Source: Bacteroidota bacterium
GTDB lineage: Bacteria > Bacteroidota > Bacteroidia > NS11-12g > UBA9320
DNA: 64,000 nt
Direction of reading: 5' to 3'
Assembly: GCA_024679565.1 (NCBI GenBank)
Contig: JAIBDD010000010.1
Coordinates: 1 to 64,000, forward strand
The notes below the pieces were generated by a model. It searched no databases, had not been told where the DNA came from, and saw only the letters and a program-made list of their open reading frames with translations. The stretch's first letter is position 1; the number at the start of each line of letters is the position of its first letter. Positions 34,154 through 42,204 of this stretch are shown here, in pieces. A program made the translations under genes and the position numbers.

Positions 34154-35392
34154 ATGAGCAAAGACGATATCATTTGTTCGTTTTGTGGTAGAAAAAGCGG
34201 AGAGGTTGGCCTCTTGGTTTCTGGTATCGATGCACACATTTGTAATGAGTGCATCGAGCAAGGCCATCGTATTTTAGGCGAGGAAGAATCTCACAAAAAG
34301 AAGATTGGCGAGAAGAGCGGATTTAAAGTTGACCTTCTCAAACCAAAAGAAATTACCACCCATCTTAACGAGTATGTAATCGGTCAAGACGATGCAAAAA
34401 AAGTGTTGTCTGTAGCGGTGTATAACCATTACAAAAGACTGATGGCAACAAAAAAGAACGATCAAGATGATGTAGACATCGAAAAGTCGAACATCTTGAT
34501 GGTTGGGCAAACTGGTACTGGTAAAACATTGATTGCTAAAACCTTAGCACGAGTTTTGAAGGTTCCTTTTTGTATTGCCGATGCAACCGTTCTAACAGAA
34601 GCAGGTTATGTGGGTGAAGACGTAGAGAGCATTATTACACGGCTTCTTCAAGCTTCAGATTATGATGTGGAAGCTGCGGAGCGTGGCATCGTATATATCG
34701 ATGAAATGGATAAAATCACCCGTAAAAGTGATAACCCAAGCATCACACGTGATGTAAGTGGTGAAGGCGTTCAGCAAGGTTTGTTGAAGTTGTTGGAAGG
34801 TACCATAACCAATGTGCCGCCACAAGGTGGACGTAAACACCCAGACCAAAAATACATTGCCGTAGATACACGCAATATTTTGTTTATCTGTGGAGGTGCT
34901 TTTGAGGGTATTGAATCAATTATTCAAAGACGTGTGGCTACTTCTAAAGTTGGCTTTAAGAAAAAATCGGAGCAGTTGGTTACCAACGATCGTGATCATA
35001 TATTACAATTCTTGTCACCTTTTGATTTACGAAGTTTTGGTTTAATTCCTGAAATTATTGGAAGACTTCCGGTACTCACCAATTTAGAGGCGTTGGATAG
35101 AGATGCATTGTTGCAGATTTTGACAAAGCCTAAAAATGCGTTGGTGAAGCAGTATCAACGTTTGTTTGAGCTTGAAGGTAAAACCTTAGAAATGGGTGAA
35201 GACGTGCTTGATTATATCGTAGACAAAGCATTGCAATACAAGTTGGGTGCAAGAGGGCTGCGTTCTATGTGCGAAGCACTTTTGCTAGACTACATGTATG
35301 AGTCACCTTCGGATGAGTCAACCAAGGTCATTAAGGTGTCGCTAAAGGATGCTGAAACCAAACTAAATAAGTTTCAACAACAGGCGGCCTAG
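34154..35392 (+). CDS. clpX: ATP-dependent Clp protease ATP-binding subunit ClpX
   Basis: A 412-residue AAA+ unfoldase. The N-terminal zinc domain has CSFCGRKSG and CNECIE (four Cys). The AAA+ module has Walker A GQTGTGKT, Walker [11 protein letters not shown], pore loop GYVGED and the RRVA and GARGLR sensor regions. An IGF-type ClpP-contact loop is not obvious, as the corresponding segment reads [10 protein letters not shown]. That is a plausible local variant. It is cotranscribed with clpP and selects ssrA-tagged and other substrates. Confidence 0.95.
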   Translation: MSKDDIICSFCGRKSGEVGLLVSGIDAHICNECIEQGHRILGEEESHKKKIGEKSGFKVDLLKPKEITTHLNEYVIGQDDAKKVLSVAVYNHYKRLMATKKNDQDDVDIEKSNILMVGQTGTGKTLIAKTLARVLKVPFCIADATVLTEAGYVGEDVESIITRLLQASDYDVEAAERGIVYIDEMDKITRKSDNPSITRDVSGEGVQQGLLKLLEGTITNVPPQGGRKHPDQKYIAVDTRNILFICGGAFEGIESIIQRRVATSKVGFKKKSEQLVTNDRDHILQFLSPFDLRSFGLIPEIIGRLPVLTNLEALDRDALLQILTKPKNALVKQYQRLFELEGKTLEMGEDVLDYIVDKALQYKLGARGLRSMCEALLLDYMYESPSDESTKVIKVSLKDAETKLNKFQQQAA

Positions 35393-35535
35393 TTTTCTAG
35401 GAAAATAGAAAACAGATAAGAGAGAATAGACTTGAATAAGTCGAAGTCGTACAACTCATTTATTCTATTATTCAGTAATTCTGTTATTCAAAAATTAATT
35501 GCGTAGTTCGGGTACAAAGACTTTCTTTGACCTAG

Positions 35536-36891
35536 ATGATAGTTAAAAACGATTCCAAAATTATAAATGGTTGGACTTTTTATGATTGGGCAAATTCGGT
35601 CTACAATTTAGTCATTACTTCCGTTGTATTTCCAAAGTTCTTCTTGGCTCAAACGGAGTCATTGCCAGGTTTACCAGCTAATACAGTCGAGTTTTTTGGA
35701 AGAGAATTTAATAACGTTGAGCTGTACTCATACGTTTTTTCAGTTTCGTTCATTGTCGTTTCGTTTCTTGTCCCGCTGCTAAGTGGTATTGCCGATTACT
35801 TGGGGAATAAGAAAAGGTTTATGCAGTTCTTCTGCTATTTGGGAGCATTGTCGTGTATTTCCATGTTCTTTTTCGACGTTAACCACCTTGAAATAAGTAT
35901 GTTATCTCCGTTCTTTGCCAGCATCGGTTTCTGGGGAAGCTTGGTGTTTTATAATTCTTATTTACCCGAAATCGCTACACCAGATCAGCACGATAGAATT
36001 AGTGCGAAAGGGTTTTCGTTAGGATATGTCGGAAGTATTCTGTTGCTCATATCCATCATTGTAGCACTCAAGATATTCCCTGAAGATGGTGGTCGCGTTA
36101 CCCGATTAGGCTTTATTGCTGTTGGTTTGTGGTGGGCTGGTTTTGCACAATTCACCTACCTGAGATTACCAAATAACGTATACGACAAAAAGCCAGACAA
36201 AGAAAAAGGGTATATCTACAAAGGTTTCCGAGAGTTACAAAAGGTGTGGAACCAATTGACAGAACAGCCTCAATTAAAACGATTCTTATTTTCGTTTTTC
36301 ATCTACAACATGGGGGTTCAAACCATCATGCTCTTAGCCGTGGTCTTTGCCGACACAGAGATCAATTGGCCAATTGATGAGGCGACTGGAGAACCTGATA
36401 AAACAGGTTTGATCGTGAGTATTATTCTGATTCAACTTGTTGCGGTTCTGGGAGCACTCGTCATGTCGCGATTGTCTAAGAAAATTGGAAACATCGCTGT
36501 AATTAAGATATCCGTAGTGTTTTGGTTCCTAATTTGCGTGAGGGCCTACTTCATAACTGAACCGGGTCAGTTTTATGTGCTAGCTGCTGGAGTAGGATTT
36601 GTAATGGGCGGAATACAATCAATGAGTAGATCTACATATTCAAAGATGCTACCTGAAACAACAGACCATGCTTCATACTTCAGTTTTTACGATGTATTAG
36701 AAAAGATAGGCTTAATCATTGGGCCTTTTCTATTTGGTTTTGCAAACGGCCACTTAGGAGGTATGCGTAACGCAATAATTATTTTAGGTACCATATTTAT
36801 ACTTGGTTTCATAAGTCTGTTTTGGGTGAAATCGGTTAAACCCAAGTCGTTTGACGGAATGAAGGCCATATCTGACACTAACTTGGTTTAA
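35536..36891 (+). CDS. MFS transporter, UMF1 family
   Basis: A 451-residue protein with 11-12 membrane segments. The N-terminus WTFYDWANSVYNLVITSVVFP is the hallmark of UMF1 (Atg22-like) carriers, and PLLSGIADYLGNKKRFM is the MFS loop 2-3 motif. A second motif-like loop, MSRLSKKIGN, follows in the second half. Substrate unknown. In fungi the related Atg22 exports amino acids from the vacuole, but the bacterial role is not established. It is likely cotranscribed with rsmE, 6 bp downstream. Confidence 0.85.
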   Translation: MIVKNDSKIINGWTFYDWANSVYNLVITSVVFPKFFLAQTESLPGLPANTVEFFGREFNNVELYSYVFSVSFIVVSFLVPLLSGIADYLGNKKRFMQFFCYLGALSCISMFFFDVNHLEISMLSPFFASIGFWGSLVFYNSYLPEIATPDQHDRISAKGFSLGYVGSILLLISIIVALKIFPEDGGRVTRLGFIAVGLWWAGFAQFTYLRLPNNVYDKKPDKEKGYIYKGFRELQKVWNQLTEQPQLKRFLFSFFIYNMGVQTIMLLAVVFADTEINWPIDEATGEPDKTGLIVSIILIQLVAVLGALVMSRLSKKIGNIAVIKISVVFWFLICVRAYFITEPGQFYVLAAGVGFVMGGIQSMSRSTYSKMLPETTDHASYFSFYDVLEKIGLIIGPFLFGFANGHLGGMRNAIIILGTIFILGFISLFWVKSVKPKSFDGMKAISDTNLV

Positions 36892-36897
36892 ACACCT

Positions 36898-37599
36898 ATG
36901 CACCATTTCTATAGTCAAAATATCACGAATGCAGTCGTAGAGCTTAGCGAAGAGGAGAGTCGCCATTGCACTATAGTAATGCGCCTATCTGTGGGTGACG
37001 AAATACTTGTGTTTGATGGCGTTGGTAAAAAGTTGAAGTGTCGTATCACCGAAGCTAAAAAGCATGTTGTTGCCGAGGTAATTGAAGTGGAGGAAGAGGA
37101 ATCCTCAGCGAAAATGGCACTTACCTTGGCTGTTAGTCCTACCAAAAGTGCTGATCGTATGGAATGGATGGTAGAGAAGCTAGTAGAAATTGGTGTATCG
37201 CACATTGTGTTTATCAAAACTGAAAAAGGAGAACGTTCTAGACTCAACGAAAAACGACTTTGGAAAAAAGCCGTTTCGGCTATGAAGCAGTCTGGAAACC
37301 TTTGGTTGCCAAAAATAGAAACTGAAGTAAAGTTTAAAGACTTTTTAGAAACTGACCAATCAAGTCAGAAATTTATAGCACACTGCTTCGATAAATCGAA
37401 GACGATATTAGATGCCAAAGCCACTCATCCTTCTGTGACCATTTGTATAGGCCCGGAAGGAGATTTTTCCGAATCAGAAGTTAGTGCCGCAGAAGCAGCA
37501 AATTTTGTCCCATTATCCTTAGGTTTGCCAAGATATAGGACTGAAACAGCTGCTGTTGTTGCAGGTACTTTATTCAACCACTTTTACGTTACCCTATAG
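36898..37599 (+). CDS. rsmE: 16S rRNA (uracil(1498)-N3)-methyltransferase
   Basis: A 233-residue SPOUT-fold methyltransferase that acts on U1498 of 16S rRNA. An N-terminal PUA-like domain (~1-70, SRHCTIVMRLSVGDEILVFDG) is followed by the SPOUT knot with CIGPEGDFSESEV and LSLGLPRYRTETAAVVAG, which correspond to the family GPEGG-F and LG-x-x-I-L-R-x-E-T-A motifs. Length fits. It lies between the MFS gene and a DUF4159 gene, separated by 6 and 4 bp. Confidence 0.92.
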   Translation: MHHFYSQNITNAVVELSEEESRHCTIVMRLSVGDEILVFDGVGKKLKCRITEAKKHVVAEVIEVEEEESSAKMALTLAVSPTKSADRMEWMVEKLVEIGVSHIVFIKTEKGERSRLNEKRLWKKAVSAMKQSGNLWLPKIETEVKFKDFLETDQSSQKFIAHCFDKSKTILDAKATHPSVTICIGPEGDFSESEVSAAEAANFVPLSLGLPRYRTETAAVVAGTLFNHFYVTL

Positions 37600-37603
37600 T
37601 TGT

Positions 37604-38263
37604 ATGAAATATAGAATTTTCATTGTTGGATGTTTGATTTTGTTTGGGAGTAGCTCATTTACCAAACGACATTCATTTCAAATTGCTAAGGTAAAATATA
37701 GTGGTGGGGGAGACTGGTATGCGAATCGGACTGCGTTGCCCAACCTTATTCAATTTTGCAACAACTATTTAGCCACTAACATCGACCCACAAGACCAAGT
37801 GGTTGAACTGTCGAGTACAGATATTTACAACTATCCATTTATATACCTGACAGGCCATGGTAACGTGGTTTTCTCAGATAAAGACGTTGATAATTTGCGC
37901 AGTTATCTTGAGGCTGGAGGATTTTTACATATCGACGATAATTATGGATTAGAGAAGTACATCAGACCACAAATGAAGAAGGTTTTTCCTGAACTCGATT
38001 TTGTGGAACTTCCTTTTACCCACGACATTTATAAAAAGAAATACGAGTTCCCTAATGGCTTACCTAAAATCCACGAACATGATGGGGAATCACCCAAAGG
38101 GTATGGATTATTGTACAAAGGAAGACTGGTATGTTTTTTCGATGTAGAATGTGATTTGGGAAATGGTTGGGAAGACGCGGGTGTATACAACGATTCGGAA
38201 GAAACGCGTCAAAAAGCGTTGAAAATGGGTGCCAACTTGGTGCAGTATGCCCTAACTCACTAA
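37604..38263 (+). CDS. Exported DUF4159-domain protein
   Basis: A 219-residue protein from ATG 37604, with a signal peptide (MKYRIFIVGCLILFGSSSF). The mature part is a DUF4159 domain with a flavodoxin- or glutamine-amidotransferase-like pattern: FQIAKVKYSGGGDWYANRTALPNL, YPFIYLTGHGNVVFSD, LRSYLEAGGFLHIDDNYG, PFTHDIYKKKYEF. These are the conserved strands of the family. Function is unknown. Many DUF4159 proteins accompany MoxR/VWA operons, but none is nearby. A 4-bp spacing from rsmE and 3 bp to the lipid kinase suggest one operon. Confidence 0.85.
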   Translation: MKYRIFIVGCLILFGSSSFTKRHSFQIAKVKYSGGGDWYANRTALPNLIQFCNNYLATNIDPQDQVVELSSTDIYNYPFIYLTGHGNVVFSDKDVDNLRSYLEAGGFLHIDDNYGLEKYIRPQMKKVFPELDFVELPFTHDIYKKKYEFPNGLPKIHEHDGESPKGYGLLYKGRLVCFFDVECDLGNGWEDAGVYNDSEETRQKALKMGANLVQYALTH

Positions 38264-38266
38264 GTA

Positions 38267-39139
38267 ATGGCAGGCAAGAAACCTCTTCTGTTTGTTGTTA
38301 ATCCAATTTCTGGTGGTAAATCTAAACAGCGTGTTCCAGCGCTAATCAAAAAATATCTTAACCATGCCATCTATTCGCATGAAGTATATACCTGGGAGAT
38401 TATTGACGATTTACCCAATGCCATTCAAGTCTTTAAAGATAATAATGGCTATGCCGTTGTGGCGATAGGTGGAGATGGAACCATTAATGCCGTTGCTTCT
38501 TGTCTTATAGATTCCGGAGTTAAAATGGCAATAATTCCACAGGGGAGTGGAAATGGATTTGCAAGAGAATTCAAAATTTCGACAAAGATAGAGACAGCTT
38601 TGCGTCAACTCAATACGGCAACGGAGCACGCGATAGATGTTGGCAAAATGAATGGGAAAGTATTCGTAAACGTGGCAGGCTGGGGCTTTGATGCCAAAGT
38701 GAGTCATTCTTTTGCTCAGCTCAGTAAACGTGGGTTGAAGTCGTACGCCCGAGCTATAATGAAAGATTTTGGTGGCGCAGAAAACTTGCATTTTGAGGTA
38801 AAAACGGAAGAAGGGTCTTTTGAATCTGACGGCTTTTTGTTAAGTATTGCCAATGGACGGCAATGGGGGAATAATTTCTATGTAGCGCCAAAAGCGTCAT
38901 TCTCAGACGGCATATTGGATTTGGTTTTTTTGCAAAAGCCCAAAGTCTATCAAGCGCCTTATTTAGCTCTTTGTTTGTTTATGAAGTGGGATAACGTTCT
39001 GATAACTAGGCGTCAAATAAGAAAAGCATCAATTCGGCTTAATCGAATGATTTACACGCATTTAGATGGAGAGCCAAGCGAAAAAGTGGATCAAGTGTCG
39101 GTAGAAGTTTTACCTAATGCTTTGAAAGTACTCGCTTAA
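38267..39139 (+). CDS. Diacylglycerol/lipid kinase family protein (YegS-like)
   Basis: A 290-residue lipid kinase. Family motifs are VVNPISGGKSK (nucleotide loop), VVAIGGDGTINAVAS (GGDGT), IPQGSGNGFAREF and DVGKMNGKVFVNVAGWGFDAKVS, then DGILDLVFLQKP. All are expected for the DAGK_cat fold with its C-terminal sandwich. It probably phosphorylates diacylglycerol, another lipid or a sphingoid base. The exact substrate cannot be told. It is the last gene of the rsmE group. Confidence 0.9.
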   Translation: MAGKKPLLFVVNPISGGKSKQRVPALIKKYLNHAIYSHEVYTWEIIDDLPNAIQVFKDNNGYAVVAIGGDGTINAVASCLIDSGVKMAIIPQGSGNGFAREFKISTKIETALRQLNTATEHAIDVGKMNGKVFVNVAGWGFDAKVSHSFAQLSKRGLKSYARAIMKDFGGAENLHFEVKTEEGSFESDGFLLSIANGRQWGNNFYVAPKASFSDGILDLVFLQKPKVYQAPYLALCLFMKWDNVLITRRQIRKASIRLNRMIYTHLDGEPSEKVDQVSVEVLPNALKVLA

Positions 39140-39203
39140 CAAAGCGGTAACCAATAGGACGAATGTCAATTGTTTCATGCAAACAATCAGACATTCAAAA
39201 TCA

Positions 39204-40037
39204 TCAAGGTATCCACTTGTCTTTACCGAAGTCTGGTTTTCGTTTCTCAAGAAATGCGTTACGGCCTTCTTTCGCTTCATCAGTCATATAGGCTAGTCGC
39301 GTTGCCTCTCCTGCAAAAACCTGCTGCCCAACCATACCATCGTCAGTCAGGTTCATGGCAAACTTTAACATTTTGATACTTGTTGGTGATTTGGCCAACA
39401 CTTCTTGCGCCCATTGATAGGCAGTGTCTTCCAATTCTTTGTGGGGCACAACGGCATTTACCATTCCCATTTCGTATGCTTCTTGGGCATTGTAGTTTCT
39501 GCCCAAAAAGAATATTTCACGTGCTTTCTTTTGACCAACCATTTTAGCCAAGTAAGCAGAGCCGTATCCACCATCAAAACTTGTGACGTCGGCATCCGTT
39601 TGTTTAAAAATAGCGTGTTCCTTGCTGGCTAAGGTCATGTCACATACCACATGTAAACTATGTCCTCCACCTACAGCCCATCCTGGCACTACAGCGATTA
39701 CAACCTTTGGCATAAAACGTATGAGTCGTTGAACGTCTAAAATATTTAGTCGGTGGTAATTGTCGTCTCCAACATAACCCTGGTGTCCACGGGCTTTTTG
39801 GTCGCCACCACTGCAAAACGAGTAAACCCCATCTTTGGTGCTTGGGCCTTCTGCCGAAAGCAAAACAACACCTATGCTTGTGTCTTCTTGTGCATCGTGA
39901 AATGCATCTAGCAGCTCACTTGTCGTTTTTGGTCGGAAGGCATTACGCACATCCGGACGGTTAAAAGCAATTCGTGCTACTCCATCACATTTTTTGTAGG
40001 TGATGTCTTCGTATTCTTTAACGGTTTCCCAGATCAT
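39204..40037 (-). CDS. menB: 1,4-dihydroxy-2-naphthoyl-CoA synthase
   Basis: A 277-residue crotonase-family enzyme of menaquinone synthesis that closes the second naphthoquinone ring of o-succinylbenzoyl-CoA. MenB-specific features are ARIAFNRPDVRNAFRPKTT, YSFCSGGDQKARG, PGWAVGGGHSLHVVCD and TDADVTSFDGGYGSAYLA, and the C-terminal ends KRKPDFGKDKWIP. A TACATTTG box lies 22 nt upstream of the ATG. No other men gene is in the window, so it is isolated. Confidence 0.95.
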   Translation of the reverse strand: MIWETVKEYEDITYKKCDGVARIAFNRPDVRNAFRPKTTSELLDAFHDAQEDTSIGVVLLSAEGPSTKDGVYSFCSGGDQKARGHQGYVGDDNYHRLNILDVQRLIRFMPKVVIAVVPGWAVGGGHSLHVVCDMTLASKEHAIFKQTDADVTSFDGGYGSAYLAKMVGQKKAREIFFLGRNYNAQEAYEMGMVNAVVPHKELEDTAYQWAQEVLAKSPTSIKMLKFAMNLTDDGMVGQQVFAGEATRLAYMTDEAKEGRNAFLEKRKPDFGKDKWIP

Positions 40038-40059
40038 ATTTCTTTGAAAAAGTGTTTGG

Positions 40060-40067
40060 CAAATGTA
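40060..40067 (-). promoter_or_regulatory. -7 box TACATTTG upstream of menB
   Basis: Exact TAnnTTTG match on the minus strand, ending 22 nt before the menB start. Confidence 0.55.
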
Positions 40068-40073
40068 AAGCCA

Positions 40074-40100
40074 ATTAATAATTAACGATTAATAATTAAC
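40074..40100. repeat. Tandem AT-rich repeat
   Basis: ATTAATAATTAAC occurs twice, at 40074-40086 and 40088-40100. Related AT-rich segments with TGTCAATT and TTAATAATTATTAAT lie at 40201-40252, on the other side of the same gap between menB and the bestrophin gene. No gene lies in 40068-40252. Confidence 0.6.
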
Positions 40101-40252
40101 AAGGTTGAATGGTGCCTTTAAAGAGCATTTATTTCTAGGAATTAGGGGCGAGTCAATAGGAGAAAGCATGTCAAAATCTAATGTGGTTCCGCAGATTAAA
40201 TGTCAATTATCAATTCTTAACTTTCAATTAATAATTATTAATCATCAATTGT

Positions 40253-41119
40253 TCATTCAAGTATGTCTTCCACATTTGCTTTGATTTTGCCACATAATTC
40301 ATCCAACGGTAAATCATTATCATCTTTGCCAAAAGGGTCTTCAATTTCTTCTGCCAAAAGTTCCATGCTTACCAGTACATAAAAGATAAAAACAGAAATC
40401 AGTATGGTGCCATATTGGAAAGTGGAAACGAATCCAATCGGAAGCGTAACTACATATATAAATATAAACTTCTTCAAAAAGATGCTGTAGGAATAGGGCA
40501 TCGGTGTGTTAAGTATGCGCTCGCAAGCCCCAGTAATATTCGAAAAGTTGTTGAGGTTGGTATCCAAGGTTAGGTAATCGTTGTCGGAGATGCTGTTCTC
40601 TTTTAACATCTTTTGAAGCCGGCCGTACATCTTTTGAGCAACGTGGCTAGGCTTGTGTGAAGAATCATTGAACCGCTTAAGTTCTACATCATTCATACTG
40701 TGAGGCAACTCGTCCTGTTGTTTTCGTAGGTGCCATTTTAGTGTATATACGTAGTCTACAATAGCCTGTTTGAAGAATGCCCTGTCTTCTTCATTGCCTC
40801 GTGATACAGATACCTTCAAGGCTAAACTGCGTGTGTCATTTACCAGTTCACCCCATTTTTTGCGTCCTTCCCACCAGCGGTCGTAGGCCGTGTTGGTTCT
40901 AAAAACCAACAAAAGAGAAAGTACAAATCCAATGAGTGAGTATACGGCAATGGCATCCTTAAAAATATGGAGGTCTTCCATGTATTTGAGCTCGACATAG
41001 GTTAAGCCAAAAACGAATAAAGAGAGAATGATCATCTCAGGCAGCAAAACGCGTAGCGTATCGCCTTTCGTAAATTTAAAAATGTGCCTGAACCAAATTT
41101 TGGGGTTGTACTTAATCAT
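40253..41119 (-). CDS. Bestrophin-family channel protein
   Basis: A 288-residue membrane protein of the bestrophin/UPF0187 family, a pentameric ion channel in characterised bacterial members. Markers are FRTNTAYDRWWEGRKKWGELVNDTRSLA (the near-invariant family motif) and the C-terminal helix pair with MELLAEEIEDPFGKDDNDLPLD. ATG 41117-41119 is preferred to TTG 41128, which lies inside a TATTTTTG -7 box, so the mRNA would start just before this ATG. Ion selectivity is unknown. Confidence 0.9.
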   Translation of the reverse strand: MIKYNPKIWFRHIFKFTKGDTLRVLLPEMIILSLFVFGLTYVELKYMEDLHIFKDAIAVYSLIGFVLSLLLVFRTNTAYDRWWEGRKKWGELVNDTRSLALKVSVSRGNEEDRAFFKQAIVDYVYTLKWHLRKQQDELPHSMNDVELKRFNDSSHKPSHVAQKMYGRLQKMLKENSISDNDYLTLDTNLNNFSNITGACERILNTPMPYSYSIFLKKFIFIYVVTLPIGFVSTFQYGTILISVFIFYVLVSMELLAEEIEDPFGKDDNDLPLDELCGKIKANVEDILE

Positions 41120-41125
41120 GTTGGA

Positions 41126-41133
41126 CAAAAATA
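41126..41133 (-). promoter_or_regulatory. -7 box TATTTTTG
   Basis: Exact TAnnTTTG match on the minus strand ending 6 nt before the bestrophin ATG, which excludes the upstream TTG start. Confidence 0.6.
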
Positions 41134-41176
41134 GTAGAAGGAATGAAAACCCATAATGAAAACTGCATTTGGGCGT

Positions 41177-41184
41177 TATCTTTG
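41177..41184 (+). promoter_or_regulatory. -7 box TATCTTTG
   Basis: Exact TAnnTTTG match ending 3 nt before ATG 41188. The predicted transcript would start at or next to the A of ATG. Confidence 0.6.
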
Positions 41185-41187
41185 AAT

Positions 41188-42186
41188 ATGCAGTTCAGGC
41201 AATCAATCGTTTTTATTTTTCTAATTCTGGGTCCATTTTCTGCTGCATTTTGTCAAGACGAGATTGTATTTACTTACGAGAATCCATTTTATGAAGACTG
41301 TCGTCTCGTAGATCAACCTACACATCAGTACATCAAAAACAACGACATTAAATACCTCAAAAAAACCATTAAAATAGGTCGCGATATAGCCCATGTTACT
41401 CAGCATTTTTACAACGAAAGGGCGGTCTTAGATTCTGTCGTAGAAACAAATGAAACAGGAGAGAAAAAATTATCCGTTTATACGTATGACTCTCTTTTTA
41501 GGTTAACATCAAAAATTGATTCTTTTAAAAATAAAACAGGATGGGACAGCCTATTCGTGCATCATTGGATTTATGGAGAAAGCGGGACCATTCAACGTAT
41601 TGAACAAGGCTGGTCTTTTTTTGATCAACCTGATTTTCAGAGATATACGTTTATGCCAACCATCATTTTTGATACAGTAATCAGCGATATGGTTAGGTAT
41701 AAAATGGTAGGACCAATGCTCGATGAGCAGGCTAAACTCATGGTTGATAAGGATCCCACTTTGCTTTGGGTAAGGGATGGTAGACTTGTTTTGTATGGAA
41801 CTGATTCTGTGTATTCATCCATCGATGTATCCGACATTGGGGATGAATATGAAATGAGGTATCACTTGTATAAAGGCGATAGTGTAACCTTAATGCGCAT
41901 TAGTCGGTACGACATTAAGTGGCAAATAAAAGCCAGTAAGGTGTTTTACAAAGGCGAGTGGGTGTTGTTGCAAGATCACCGTTATGATAGAAGTGGGTAT
42001 GAGCTGATGAATACAAAATATGATCCGGTTTCTGGTATTAAATCGACAACCACATTCATCCGCGATCAAGCAAACGGCAGAATTGATAAAGAACTTTCGC
42101 CGGTAACCTATACTACCTTAGAAGGAAAGCCACCGCGAATTTCTGTTACAGAAGTAACATATTTCTACTCCTCACATATAGAGTAA
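41188..42186 (+). CDS. Exported hypothetical protein
   Basis: A 332-residue protein from ATG 41188 (MQFRQSIVFIFLILGPFSAAFCQ, a signal peptide). An in-frame ATG at 41143 precedes the promoter box and is rejected. The mature part has a repetitive look of beta strands with alternating Y/F and D, e.g. KKLSVYTYDSLFRLTSKIDSF and DSVYSSIDVSDIGDEYEM, reminiscent of RHS/YD-like or antitoxin-like repeats, but no known domain is recognised. It is periplasmic or secreted, without a T9SS sorting domain. Convergent with icmF. Confidence 0.7.
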   Translation: MQFRQSIVFIFLILGPFSAAFCQDEIVFTYENPFYEDCRLVDQPTHQYIKNNDIKYLKKTIKIGRDIAHVTQHFYNERAVLDSVVETNETGEKKLSVYTYDSLFRLTSKIDSFKNKTGWDSLFVHHWIYGESGTIQRIEQGWSFFDQPDFQRYTFMPTIIFDTVISDMVRYKMVGPMLDEQAKLMVDKDPTLLWVRDGRLVLYGTDSVYSSIDVSDIGDEYEMRYHLYKGDSVTLMRISRYDIKWQIKASKVFYKGEWVLLQDHRYDRSGYELMNTKYDPVSGIKSTTTFIRDQANGRIDKELSPVTYTTLEGKPPRISVTEVTYFYSSHIE

Positions 42187-42204
42187 CGGCTTAACAAGGT
42201 TGGG

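Noticed and set aside
35387..35410. CCTAG...CTAGG hairpin after clpX as a terminator
   Set aside because: Stem of five AT-mixed pairs and no following T run.
40074..40252. CRISPR-like or IS end sequence in the menB-bestrophin gap
   Set aside because: Repeats are short AT-only units without regular spacers, terminal inverted repeats or transposase.
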